Below the pieces are notes generated by a model. The model saw only the letters and a list, made by a program, of their open reading frames with translations, did not search any database and was not told the DNA's origin. Positions 54,545-63,525 of a DNA stretch of 64,000 nt are shown one piece after another (the first letter of the stretch is position 1; the number at the start of each line of letters is the position of its first letter). Source of the DNA: Aquirufa beregesia (GTDB lineage: Bacteria; Bacteroidota; Bacteroidia; Cytophagales; Spirosomataceae); the NCBI RefSeq assembly GCF_011090385.1, contig NZ_SEWW01000005.1:88275-152274 (forward strand). The letters run 5' to 3'. A program made the translations under genes and the position numbers.

Positions 54545-57121
54545 TTATTTCTTCGGATCTAAAGCTTTATCGATACGAGCGATTAAATCCAATACATGTA
54601 ATTTACTTAATCGGTCAGCTGTTCCCGTGGAGGCCGTTTTTAAGCTGTCCTTTAAGCTTAGCAATTGGCCTCTAGCTATGGATGGTAAATCTGTTTGATT
54701 TAGATTAACCACTCTTGTTTTAAAGCCATAAGTGACACCCACTGGTATGGATCTTACTTGCGTAGTACCTGGACTCAACAAGGCAGCCACTTTATCAATG
54801 TATAGTTTTTGAAGATTTCTTCTGAAAATATCAATCGATGCTTGGCTTTTTAATTCCGAGAAAATGCCCAATCGTAAATCAGTCATTAATTCATCTACCG
54901 AGTAATTGTTTTTATTGATGGATGAGCCTTCCATCAAACGTACCATACGGTCGCCAACTAATAGATTGCTCAATGTAGCATCTTGCATGGATTTAATGGA
55001 TTCTACCCCATTTTCTGGATTGATTTTGGCTAAAATATTTTGATCTAATAACCAGGTAGGAGTAGTAAATAACTGCTTATTTAAGAAAGTAACAGCATCT
55101 TTTTGAAGGTTTTTAGGAACTATTTCAAATTGATTACCTGTCATGTCATAGGTTTTAGGATTGTCATAAATACCTCCTACATTCTTGGTTACATGGCCTA
55201 AATACCTTCTGAATTGTCCCGCAACATTGGTGTATAACTCGTCTAATTCTGAATAGCTTTCTCCGTTTTCTTTAGTCCAATCAATTAAATTGGGAAGAAT
55301 TCTTTGCAAGTTTTTAATACCATAAGTCGAAGCAATCATCGCATTATCACCGATGTCCTCTGTTTGGTAACGCGGGTCATAAGGACTAATTTCAGTTCCG
55401 AACCACAGTCTACGGTTCTTGTAAGCCTCCTTGGTTAATTCATGTAAGATGGACTTCTCCTCTTTTTCACTTTTGGCATCATCAAAATAGGAATAGCCCC
55501 ATTTGATGGCCCATTTATCATAATCTCCAATTTTAGGAAATAAATGAGTTACACCATCTTCTGGCTGAGCCACATAATTGAAACGGGCATAATCCATGAT
55601 GGAAGCTGTATGTCCATTTTTCTCTTGAAACTCTTTATCTCTCAGTTTTTCCACTGGGGTAGCAGAACTAGCTCCCATGTTGTGACGTAAACCTAAGGTG
55701 TGACCCACTTCATGAGAGGATACAAAACGGATTAATTCACCCATTAAAGCATCATCAAATTGTTTTTTTCGTGCTTTGGGATCTACGGCTCCCGTTTGAA
55801 CCATATACCAATTTCTTAACAGCGACATGATATTATGGTACCAGCCAATATGACTTTCTAGGATTTCGCCCGTTCTAGGGTCATGTACATTGGGACCGTA
55901 GGCATTTTGAATATCGGCAGCGAAATAGCGAACTACGGAGAAGCGGGCATCTTCTAGACTCATGCTAGGGTCATTTTCTGGCCAATATTCTCCACGAATA
56001 GCGTTTTTCCATCCAGCATGTTCGAAAGCCGCTTGCCAATCATCTATACCCGCTTTGATGTATTTTTTCCATTTATCTGGAGTGGCAGGGTCAATGTAGT
56101 ATACAATAGGTTTTGCAGGTTCAATCAGTTGACCTTTTTTCTGTTTTTCAGCATCTTCTTTCGACTTAGGTTCTAAGCGCCATCTGACAGCAAAAACCTC
56201 AGTGTCTGCTTTTTGAGATTCCTCTTCAAATACGCCATATTGATTGGCGAAAAAGCCTACACGCGCATCGAAGCTTCTTTTACGCATCGGTTTTTTCGGT
56301 AAGGCAATCATGGAAGTATTTAATTCCAATGTCAATAAACCCGCATCTAAACCAGCAGGTAAATTGGTTCCAATTCTAGGAACTGGGCTCAACGAAATCA
56401 AGGCGGGTACCGTAGAATAGGTTTTTACCGTTCTAATTTCTGTGTTGATAGGAAAGCTGCTGATTTTTTGGATAAATGATTTATCCTTTTGAAATGCCTG
56501 AATACTGAGAGTTTGTTTTCTGACAGGATCTAAAGAAAACGTTTGAATATCGGAATCAAAGGTACTGGTCATGTCGATGACATAGGATAGCTCTTTTTTA
56601 CCTGTTGAATCTTTTTTAATGGCTAGAATGTCATAAATTCCAACAATCGGATTAGTGGAGGAGTTTTTAACTGCTTGGGCCAATGGTTTTCCTTCATCGG
56701 GCGACATGATGACATAGCTGATGGAACGAAGCAAGAGGTTATTATTATTGCCTTTCTCAAATTGAATCACTTGTCGATTTACTTCTTCTCCACCAAAAAT
56801 TCCTCCACCGGCGGGAGTTTTGGAAAAGCGGGTGATGGTCATGATTTCCTGGTCAATGAGCGCTGCTGGTATTTCAAATAAAAATTTCTGATCCATTTTA
56901 TGGACATCGATTAACCCTTTTTGAGTGACAGCGGTGCTATCCACCACTTTATTATAAGGTTTAGGTCCTTTTTTGGCATCGGCTTTAGGTGCTTCGGCAC
57001 TAGGAGCTGCAGCCACAGGAGTTTTGGGCGGTTCTACTTTTTTATTGCCTTGGGCGAATGTGGATGGCATTTGACTCATCAACATAACTGCTAAGACATA
57101 AGTCAGTTGTAATTTTTTCAT
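54545..57121 (-). CDS. Secreted zinc-dependent metalloprotease (DUF5117/DUF4953 family)
   Basis: The 858-residue protein has a signal peptide (about 1-23, ending PSTFAQ) and an Ala/Pro/Lys-rich linker. DUF5118/DUF5117-type beta domains follow, then the metzincin motif HEVGHTLGLRH (H470, E471, H474, H480) within the DUF4953 domain; the motif is complete with its Gly. The 57121 start is chosen because it directly gives the signal peptide; an upstream in-frame ATG at 57232 exists. Related Bacteroidota proteins are probably secreted or periplasmic proteases with unknown substrates. Confidence 0.93.
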   Translation of the reverse strand: MKKLQLTYVLAVMLMSQMPSTFAQGNKKVEPPKTPVAAAPSAEAPKADAKKGPKPYNKVVDSTAVTQKGLIDVHKMDQKFLFEIPAALIDQEIMTITRFSKTPAGGGIFGGEEVNRQVIQFEKGNNNNLLLRSISYVIMSPDEGKPLAQAVKNSSTNPIVGIYDILAIKKDSTGKKELSYVIDMTSTFDSDIQTFSLDPVRKQTLSIQAFQKDKSFIQKISSFPINTEIRTVKTYSTVPALISLSPVPRIGTNLPAGLDAGLLTLELNTSMIALPKKPMRKRSFDARVGFFANQYGVFEEESQKADTEVFAVRWRLEPKSKEDAEKQKKGQLIEPAKPIVYYIDPATPDKWKKYIKAGIDDWQAAFEHAGWKNAIRGEYWPENDPSMSLEDARFSVVRYFAADIQNAYGPNVHDPRTGEILESHIGWYHNIMSLLRNWYMVQTGAVDPKARKKQFDDALMGELIRFVSSHEVGHTLGLRHNMGASSATPVEKLRDKEFQEKNGHTASIMDYARFNYVAQPEDGVTHLFPKIGDYDKWAIKWGYSYFDDAKSEKEEKSILHELTKEAYKNRRLWFGTEISPYDPRYQTEDIGDNAMIASTYGIKNLQRILPNLIDWTKENGESYSELDELYTNVAGQFRRYLGHVTKNVGGIYDNPKTYDMTGNQFEIVPKNLQKDAVTFLNKQLFTTPTWLLDQNILAKINPENGVESIKSMQDATLSNLLVGDRMVRLMEGSSINKNNYSVDELMTDLRLGIFSELKSQASIDIFRRNLQKLYIDKVAALLSPGTTQVRSIPVGVTYGFKTRVVNLNQTDLPSIARGQLLSLKDSLKTASTGTADRLSKLHVLDLIARIDKALDPKK

Positions 57122-57273
57122 GTATTTTTTAGTGTGTTTATAAGGAAATATTCGTTCAACTACGGCATTCCTCAAATGGAAGTTATCAGTTAATTTAAAC
57201 ATGGTATTTTTACTTACCAAACCGATGGTCACTTTTCCGTTGAATATTTTGCTGTATCAGATTCAGTAGAAAG

Positions 57274-57302
57274 AAAAAAGCCTCTCCTAGGGAAGAGAGG
57301 CC
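57274..57302 (-). terminator. Terminator after the S8 peptidase gene
   Basis: GCCTCTC (57281-57287) pairs with GAGAGGC (57296-57302), followed on the minus strand by a run of six T. It lies 35 bases after the peptidase stop. Confidence 0.88.
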
Positions 57303-57336
57303 TATAAAACACGGAAAATGATATAAATGGGATAAA

Positions 57337-58734
57337 CTAGTAGAATCCTACCACTCCCACATGTAATCGACCACCCGTTGAAGTTTTACCATTCAAAGAC
57401 GGTGTGGCAATTGTATTATTGATAATCGCATTTTTGATGACTTGGGAAGCTGCTTTATTGGTGCTTAGGGGATAATTTTTAGCCGCATAAAGGGCTACCG
57501 CAGCCGTTACATGTGGAGTAGCCATGGATGTGCCACTATAAGCAGCATATCCTACGCCGTTAGGCCCTGGAACAGTGGAAATAATATTGGCTCCAGGAGC
57601 ACCCAATGTAACGGATTGTAGTCCATAATTAGACCATATGGGCATTAAACCGTCAACATCAATGGCTGAAACGGCAATCACGTTGGCATTGGTATAACTA
57701 GCTGGATAAGATGGAGTGGTATCAATATTAGTTCCAGTATTTCCAGCAGCAACGATAAATAAAATCCCAGCTCTTTCTGCGCGTTGAATGGCACTTAATA
57801 ATAATCTAGAATAGATACCACCACCCCAAGAATTATTACTAGCTACAACATTGATATTTTTGCTTTTTTTCAAATTTGTCAAATAATCTAAGGCCTTGAT
57901 GGCATTGGTTGTAGAACCTCCAGTAGGCCCCATAAATTTGGCAGGGATAATTTTCACCTTCCAGTTCATACCAACAACCCCAATGGAATTGTTTCCCATT
58001 CCACCAATGGTTCCTGAAACATGTGTACCGTGGGCATCTATTTTGTCGCTAGGAGTTCCATCGTATACCGAATTATCATTATTAGCAAAATCCCAACCGC
58101 GGATATCATCGATCAATCCGTTTCTGTCATTATCTACCCCATCGGCAATTTCATTCGTGTTAGTCCAGATATTATCTACTAAATCTGGGTGATTATACAT
58201 CACTCCTTCATCAATGAGTCCAACATATACAGTTGAGCTACCCGTATTGCTATTTGCCCAAGCTACTTGTGCATTAGTTCCATAAGTGCCATTTAAACCC
58301 CATAATTGACCAGAACTGTAATAAAAGTCATCAGGAGTGGTGCTAGTTTGTTGGTGTGTATATAGCTGATTTGGCTCGGCAATTTCAATCACGGAATTAG
58401 CTGCAGCCCGATTAATGGCTTCAATGGCATTGATATTGGTTTTTACTAAGTAGAATCCTTCATCGCCTTCATCTTTCATTTCTTGGGTGATGATTTGTTC
58501 TTGTATGGTTCCTGAAATAGCCTTTAAGGCAGTTAATTTTCCAGATGCTGAAGTCCCGCTTTTAAATTTGATTAATACCTCGTTAGCGATATTTTTTCCT
58601 GAATTATTTTGTACTAAACCTAGAGCAGATGAATTGCCATTGTTACCGTTGGGGGATAGGGCTAATTCGTCCAATTGCATCTGGCAGGAAAAGGTCATTG
58701 CTGCCAAAAGAACGATTGCAATTTTCGATTTCAT
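57337..58734 (-). CDS. S8 family subtilisin-like serine peptidase, lipoprotein
   Basis: The 465-residue protein has a lipoprotein signal ending AAMTFSC (lipidated Cys at residue 17). A propeptide domain follows (about 45-125, with EVLIKFKSGTS), then the S8 catalytic domain with Asp in GLIDEGV, His in DAHGTHVSG and Ser in GTSMATPHVTAAVA. The AAGNTG segment gives the oxyanion Asn. The triad is complete, so it is probably active at the cell surface or in the periplasm. No sorting domain is seen. Confidence 0.94.
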   Translation of the reverse strand: MKSKIAIVLLAAMTFSCQMQLDELALSPNGNNGNSSALGLVQNNSGKNIANEVLIKFKSGTSASGKLTALKAISGTIQEQIITQEMKDEGDEGFYLVKTNINAIEAINRAAANSVIEIAEPNQLYTHQQTSTTPDDFYYSSGQLWGLNGTYGTNAQVAWANSNTGSSTVYVGLIDEGVMYNHPDLVDNIWTNTNEIADGVDNDRNGLIDDIRGWDFANNDNSVYDGTPSDKIDAHGTHVSGTIGGMGNNSIGVVGMNWKVKIIPAKFMGPTGGSTTNAIKALDYLTNLKKSKNINVVASNNSWGGGIYSRLLLSAIQRAERAGILFIVAAGNTGTNIDTTPSYPASYTNANVIAVSAIDVDGLMPIWSNYGLQSVTLGAPGANIISTVPGPNGVGYAAYSGTSMATPHVTAAVALYAAKNYPLSTNKAASQVIKNAIINNTIATPSLNGKTSTGGRLHVGVVGFY

Positions 58735-59268
58735 TATTCGATTTTTAGTGTTAGTAAGTTACATATTTTGGTTTAGAACACAAATATTAAATTTGAACAC
58801 GTGGTAAATGTAATAATTACAAGTCATTAATTTAAAATACACATTTATTTTAGCTTAATTTTTTTACAATTTATTTAAGCAATTCAGGGTAAAATTGACA
58901 TTTATCATTAAAATTATGTATGGATTGGGAAATTTTAACCCATCGGATATAATTGATGAGTTAGATTTATAACTAATTATCTAAGCAGACTTATCTATAA
59001 TCCACTCATTTTGCTTAGAAGTATTTATGACTCAGGTGCTATCCATAATTCAAGAATTGATTTTAAAAAATCAAGCCTCTCATGTCATGCATAAGAGGCT
59101 TAATTAGGAATTTATTAGAGCAAATTATTTTCCTTTTTGCTGTGCTGACATCCATTTCATGATGCATTCTTCGCCTATGAAGTAATGCGCACTCCGCTAA
59201 AACAGCTACCAAGAGATGGGGGAGGAAATGGAAAATTGTTTGTCTCCCTTTTAAATAGGATTATATAG
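58735..59268. other. Gene-free region with an orphan terminator and a coding-like remnant
   Basis: The 534-base gap holds the peptidase promoter at its left. Further right is an orphan hairpin at 59073, preceded on the minus strand by a short GC-richer stretch (59125-59232) that reads like protein in two frames without a proper start. No complete gene could be called. Confidence 0.55.
59067..59101 (-). terminator. Terminator downstream of the nucleotidyltransferase gene
   Basis: On the minus strand AAGCCTCT (59101-59094) pairs with AGAGGCTT (59080-59073), followed by TTGATTTTTT-like sequence. It lies about 170 bases after the nucleotidyltransferase stop, beyond a coding-like remnant. Confidence 0.75.
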
Positions 59269-60480
59269 CTAGTTGTTTTTTGCAAATAATTCTTTAAACA
59301 TCCGAACTGGTTTAATCACAAAATAGATAAAGTGAAAACGTTTTGGAAGTGGTAAAAACAAGTAATCCTTTATGCTTGGTTTAATCAGCAGATTCACATG
59401 TCGTAATATAAGTCTCAAAGCCCTGAATTTTGAATCCAATAATAAGATTCGCTTATACATGAAATTATAAATATTGGCTAGTTTGGACTTTTTACTAAGC
59501 CACTTGTCTGGAGTAAGTAGAGTTTGCAAAAAATAGGCATGGGTTTTAGTTGAGTTATTTACATGTATAAGTTTAGGAATTTGTACGCCAATAATTTGTT
59601 TAATTAGCTTACTTGCCATTTCATAGGAATGTAAAAGACCCACTTTTTCGATATCCGCATGAATTTTAGCCCATTGGTTTTCATCCATTTTTTGTGCTGC
59701 CTGAGCAAGGTCAATCAAGTTCCTCAGAAAACTAAAAACATCCTTGCCTGCATGGTGAAACAACATAGCTAGAAAATGAGAATCATCCGACAAGCTGAGA
59801 ATTTTATCATGTATCAAGATTTGTTTTTCAGGTTTAGTATAAAGAAGAGACGTTGCCTCATCTGAAAAGTCTATTTCTGAATTTCCAATACTCCAATGTA
59901 GTTCTACATGAAAACGTCTTAGATCATTTTGACAAAGATTCATATTGTATTCATTTTCCTCATTCTTTAAATTAGCATCCCAGCCATGTAATAATTCCAT
60001 TTCATTTTCAGGTGTATAGCCTTCTTTTTTGAGAATAGCAATGCAGGGTCTCAAATTTTCCCAATCAATCAAAAGGTCAATGTCAGAGGAAAACCGGGAA
60101 ACTAAATTTCCATAGAACTGTTGAGAATAGGCTGTTCCTTTATAGGGTATGGCTTGAATGTTAGCCTTTTGAAATAGCTGAATGACCCTTTCTGTCTCTT
60201 GGGCTAATTGCCAATTCCTTAATGTGTTTTGTTGAAGCTTATTTTTTATTTTTTCTAAATCAGTAAATTTTTCACCACTTAATAGGATGGTCTGGTAAAC
60301 GATGGGCTGTACTTTATGGTATTCGGAATAAGTTCTGAAAGTAGCCCAATCGATGTTGTGAGTTTGAATGAAAGTTGAAATTTCATCCAATTCCGAAGTC
60401 TTAAAATGGCTTCTGATACTCAAAATAAGTAAGGCCATTTCTGCATCAAATTCTTTTTCGATGTCAATTATTGGAATCAT
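59269..60480 (-). CDS. Nucleotidyltransferase-family protein in RiPP-like cluster
   Basis: The 403-residue protein belongs to the uncharacterised nucleotidyltransferase family (NTP_transf_5). It has YKGTAYSQQFYG followed by the metal-binding SSDIDLLIDW, an HVELHWSIG strand and LFHHAGKDVF further on. Members occur beside PqqD and asparagine-synthetase-like genes in lasso-type and other RiPP loci and may nucleotidylate or prime the peptide or a sugar; activity is unproven. It is third in a three-gene group, 86 bases after the cyclase gene. Confidence 0.8.
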   Translation of the reverse strand: MIPIIDIEKEFDAEMALLILSIRSHFKTSELDEISTFIQTHNIDWATFRTYSEYHKVQPIVYQTILLSGEKFTDLEKIKNKLQQNTLRNWQLAQETERVIQLFQKANIQAIPYKGTAYSQQFYGNLVSRFSSDIDLLIDWENLRPCIAILKKEGYTPENEMELLHGWDANLKNEENEYNMNLCQNDLRRFHVELHWSIGNSEIDFSDEATSLLYTKPEKQILIHDKILSLSDDSHFLAMLFHHAGKDVFSFLRNLIDLAQAAQKMDENQWAKIHADIEKVGLLHSYEMASKLIKQIIGVQIPKLIHVNNSTKTHAYFLQTLLTPDKWLSKKSKLANIYNFMYKRILLLDSKFRALRLILRHVNLLIKPSIKDYLFLPLPKRFHFIYFVIKPVRMFKELFAKNN

Positions 60481-60566
60481 TATGATAAGTTTTGCAGATC
60501 AATTATTCAGTATGTATAAATAGCCCAACTTGGACTAAATCGGAGAAAGGTTTCTTATTTCACTAC

Positions 60567-62462
60567 CTAGTCAAATTTTTTCAAAAAGTGGGCAAATTGC
60601 ATCGTTTTTAAGATTTTTTGTTGCTTTTCGAATGCTGATCCTTTTTCCAGTTTGGCATGAAATATGGGTAAATCTTCCATCAATTGTTTTGTGTTGAAAT
60701 ATTGATTGGCCAGGGCATTATTTTTAATAGAGTCCATGATAGGAAACATGTCTTTTTCATGGTGTAAAATCCTAGGAGTTAAGTCTGAACTTTGTAAACC
60801 TTTTTTGTTGGCAAATAAGACTTGCTCAGGGAGTTTATTCCGCATCATTTTTTTAATGAGCATCCTAAATTGGTAATGAGAATCCACAAATACATCATTG
60901 GGTATTTTAAAGAAGTAATTCATTACATCAATATCGCAAGTAGGGTCTCTTAATTCAATTCCGAAATATTGACCCCAAGCTGCACCTGATAAACTGCGTG
61001 GAGTGTATAGTTGATTTAATCTAATCTTGGCCTCGTAGGCAGTGGAGTGAATTATTTGGAAGTTGAACTGATTCTTTTCTATATCTTGAATCATATCAAA
61101 TGAATCCAATACAGATTGATTCAAATACATACTTTGAATGTATTTAAACAATTCAGGATTTTTCCTAAACCAAAATCGTTTAAAGTAATTGAATACTATG
61201 GGTTTAATTACTTGACTTTTAACATATTGAAATGGCTGATTCACCAACCTTTCCATAGAATGAGGTAATAAATAATCTACTCCTGTATAAGATATGGATC
61301 CGTTGCCACCTTCTCCAGTTAATACGGTACCAAATCCATCTTGTGCACATGATGTAAAGAGGTCAATTATCCAATATAAATTGCTAGCACCATGAACAGG
61401 TCCATCTAAAATTTCGAGTCCCATTTCCATGCCTTTGAAAGGGGAAAAATCAGAGGAGCTTAGGTATTTAGGCTTAATATTTCCCGAATGTTCCACAATG
61501 GCCTTTATATTCGAATATTCATCTAATTCCCTTATTCTAGCTAGTGGATTGTTTAAGAGAAATTCTTTATAAAAGGGAATATGGCTGTATGTTGATAATG
61601 TTTGACCTTGTTTTTTTAATAATTCAGCTGCAATAACACTAACGCTGCTACTATCCAATCCTCCACTTAGCATGGAGGCTACTGGTTTATAACTGCGTAG
61701 TCGTCGTTGAACGGCTACTTGGAATATTTCTAAAAACTCATCAATATAATTTTGCGGGTTTTTATAATGGATTTCATTGACTTGAGTAAGAGGCCAATAT
61801 TTTTGAATGGTTTTATTGCGGTTTGTCAGACATAAAGAATGGCCGTTCGGTAGGTAATATACGTCTTGGTGAAAAGTTACACCTGTATCTATTTTCTCTT
61901 CAAATCGCCAAATGGTCAAATAAGAAATATAATATTCCTCATTTAATCCTATCCTTTGGCCAGGCAAGTTGAGAATGGACTTGATTGAAGAACTGAATGC
62001 AAAATATTCCTCAGTTTGGTAATAGAACAAGGAGGTGTACCCCATGGTATCACGCGTAATAAACAGTTTTTTTGTGTCGTAATGGTAAGCGACTAAACTC
62101 CAATCACCTTTTAAATGGAATTGAACCTGATCACCATATTTTAAATATGCCTGTAGCATGATAAATGAATCAGACATTTCATCCTGCTTACTCAAGGATA
62201 AATCGGGAATCAATTCGTCTCTATTATCTATTCTGCCTATGGATACAAACAGCATGTTGCTTTCACTCAAAAACAGGGGAAGTATATCATACACGTCTTC
62301 AACTGTCCCATACGTTAGCACTTTAGCGAAAACAGCTTCTTTATTTTGGGTAATTTTTATGTTTTCATTGGGAAATTTTCTCAATGGTTCAAGCATTTTT
62401 TCCATGCATGAATCATCCACATTTTTTTCATCCAAATAAATTAATCCCAATAATAGACTCAT
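60567..62462 (-). CDS. Asparagine synthetase-like protein, probable lasso-peptide-type cyclase
   Basis: The 631-residue protein has an N-terminal glutaminase-like domain (about 1-230). It begins MSLLLGLIYL and lacks the Cys2 nucleophile, so it should not hydrolyse glutamine. The ATP-pyrophosphatase motif SGGLDSSS (S266-S273) follows, and a C-terminal synthetase domain. This is the layout of McjC-type lasso cyclases and other AsnB-like amide-forming enzymes. It lies between a PqqD gene and a nucleotidyltransferase, which supports a peptide-modifying role; substrate and product are unknown. Confidence 0.85.
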   Translation of the reverse strand: MSLLLGLIYLDEKNVDDSCMEKMLEPLRKFPNENIKITQNKEAVFAKVLTYGTVEDVYDILPLFLSESNMLFVSIGRIDNRDELIPDLSLSKQDEMSDSFIMLQAYLKYGDQVQFHLKGDWSLVAYHYDTKKLFITRDTMGYTSLFYYQTEEYFAFSSSIKSILNLPGQRIGLNEEYYISYLTIWRFEEKIDTGVTFHQDVYYLPNGHSLCLTNRNKTIQKYWPLTQVNEIHYKNPQNYIDEFLEIFQVAVQRRLRSYKPVASMLSGGLDSSSVSVIAAELLKKQGQTLSTYSHIPFYKEFLLNNPLARIRELDEYSNIKAIVEHSGNIKPKYLSSSDFSPFKGMEMGLEILDGPVHGASNLYWIIDLFTSCAQDGFGTVLTGEGGNGSISYTGVDYLLPHSMERLVNQPFQYVKSQVIKPIVFNYFKRFWFRKNPELFKYIQSMYLNQSVLDSFDMIQDIEKNQFNFQIIHSTAYEAKIRLNQLYTPRSLSGAAWGQYFGIELRDPTCDIDVMNYFFKIPNDVFVDSHYQFRMLIKKMMRNKLPEQVLFANKKGLQSSDLTPRILHHEKDMFPIMDSIKNNALANQYFNTKQLMEDLPIFHAKLEKGSAFEKQQKILKTMQFAHFLKKFD

Positions 62463-62530
62463 ATCAATAATAATAACGTGATAAAAATATTTTATCTAAA
62501 GGTTTTACCCTATGAATAAATGGGTGGAGA

Positions 62531-62827
62531 TTAAAGCTGGATTACCAATAAGTCATGTTGCTCTAGGGTGTTTAAGAATTCAAATACATGAGTGTGACAC
62601 TCATGCGCTTCTACCTGATATTTGGCAAGTAACATTTGTATTAAATCATGGACAGAGATAGGCTTTTCTATTAAATTCCAAATACTACTCCCAATCCTAT
62701 TTAAATTAAGATAATTGCCATTTTTTAAATCCATGATAACAATTTCATCATGTAATACATTGCTAACGATGTGGGAACTATTTCTAGAAATAACACTTTC
62801 TAGAGTAAGATAAATAGGTGATTGCAT
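62531..62827 (-). CDS. PqqD-family RiPP recognition element
   Basis: The 98-residue protein shows the PqqD fold: SNVLHDEIVIMDLKNGNYL, then LNRIGSSIWNLIEKPISV, and a helical end LNTLEQHDLLV. PqqD proteins bind the leader peptide of a ribosomally made peptide and present it to modifying enzymes. It leads the three-gene group, 68 bases before the cyclase gene. No precursor peptide was found beside it. Confidence 0.88.
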   Translation of the reverse strand: MQSPIYLTLESVISRNSSHIVSNVLHDEIVIMDLKNGNYLNLNRIGSSIWNLIEKPISVHDLIQMLLAKYQVEAHECHTHVFEFLNTLEQHDLLVIQL

Positions 62828-62948
62828 AATAGAAATAAAATGGTATTATTTTAAGCTTATCTCCATGATATATTACCATTGAGGTAGGCTTAAAATACAG
62901 ATACAAGGATATTACACTAAAATAAAGGTATAAATTTAAAAACTTTGT

Positions 62949-63003
62949 CTTGTCCTGAAATAGGTTGAATTGTGGTTTATTAATAAATATTGTAATTAAG
63001 CTG
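62949..63003 (+). repeat. Insertion-sequence-end-like dispersed repeat, copy 2
   Basis: Starts CTTGTCCTGAAATAGGTTGA and contains GGTTTATTAATAAATATTG, ending at TTAAGCTG as copy 1 does. It marks the upstream edge of the RiPP-like genes. Confidence 0.7.
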
Positions 63004-63011
63004 CATCAAAA

Positions 63012-63485
63012 CCTCCTTGGTATTTCTTTTTTTTGATAAAAAAAGAAACAAAAAAAACGTAGAAGTAAGGTTAATCCTAAGACGAATTCTGCTTTGCAGA
63101 ACCGATTGTCTCTCCGCTTACGGCTTTAATCTTTGACGTTTACGCACATGGCCTATGCGCAAGGTCAAATATCCGCCTGCCGCTTCGCTCAAGCTTTGAT
63201 CCAATCTTTCGTTGGGATTAACCTTTTGAGCTATTAGGTATTATTGTTTAGAATGTAGAATACCACATCCATTTATAATTTACAATTCTCGTCTAGCTAC
63301 AGCGAAAGGTGATGAACGCAGCGATAGACGAGGTTTTGACCTCAGCATAGGCGATGTACTTCGGCGTCAAAAATATAGGCGATAGCAGAGTGAATCACGG
63401 TTTCGCAAGGCGAAATTCGTCTTTGCTGGACGACAAAAAAAAGAAGTTTTTTGTTTCTTTTTTTTAAAAAAAGAAATGCCTTGAT
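63012..63485. repeat. Composite palindrome-rich intergenic element
   Basis: The ends are inverted copies of a CAAGG(C/T)ATTTCTTTTTTT-A-AAAGAAACAAAAAA module (63014-63064 and 63443-63484). Inside are nested inverted pairs: AAGGTTAATCC (63067) with GGATTAACCTT (63215), CTCGTCTA (63288) with TAGACGAG (63325), and several short GC-rich palindromes such as TCTGCTTTGCAGA. It has no open frame and is GC-richer than its surroundings. Confidence 0.75.
63273..63290. repeat. Dispersed AT-rich intergenic motif, copy C
   Basis: TTATAATTTACAATTCTC is identical over 18 bases to 12914-12931, here embedded in the palindrome-rich element. Confidence 0.75.
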
Positions 63486-63525
63486 GAGTGAAATTCCTTA
63501 AAATGTATGGTTAAAAAAAGATTGT

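Noticed and set aside
59183-59275. Plus-strand 27-codon peptide MRTPLKQLPRDGGGNGK and onward as a lasso precursor
   Set aside because: It is on the strand opposite the RiPP genes and has no acidic residue at a lasso ring position after a Gly; it looks like a shadow of the minus-strand remnant.
62828-62948. Short minus-strand frame MVIYHGDKLKII and onward as a precursor upstream of pqqD
   Set aside because: It overlaps the pqqD start in another frame and has no leader/core character.
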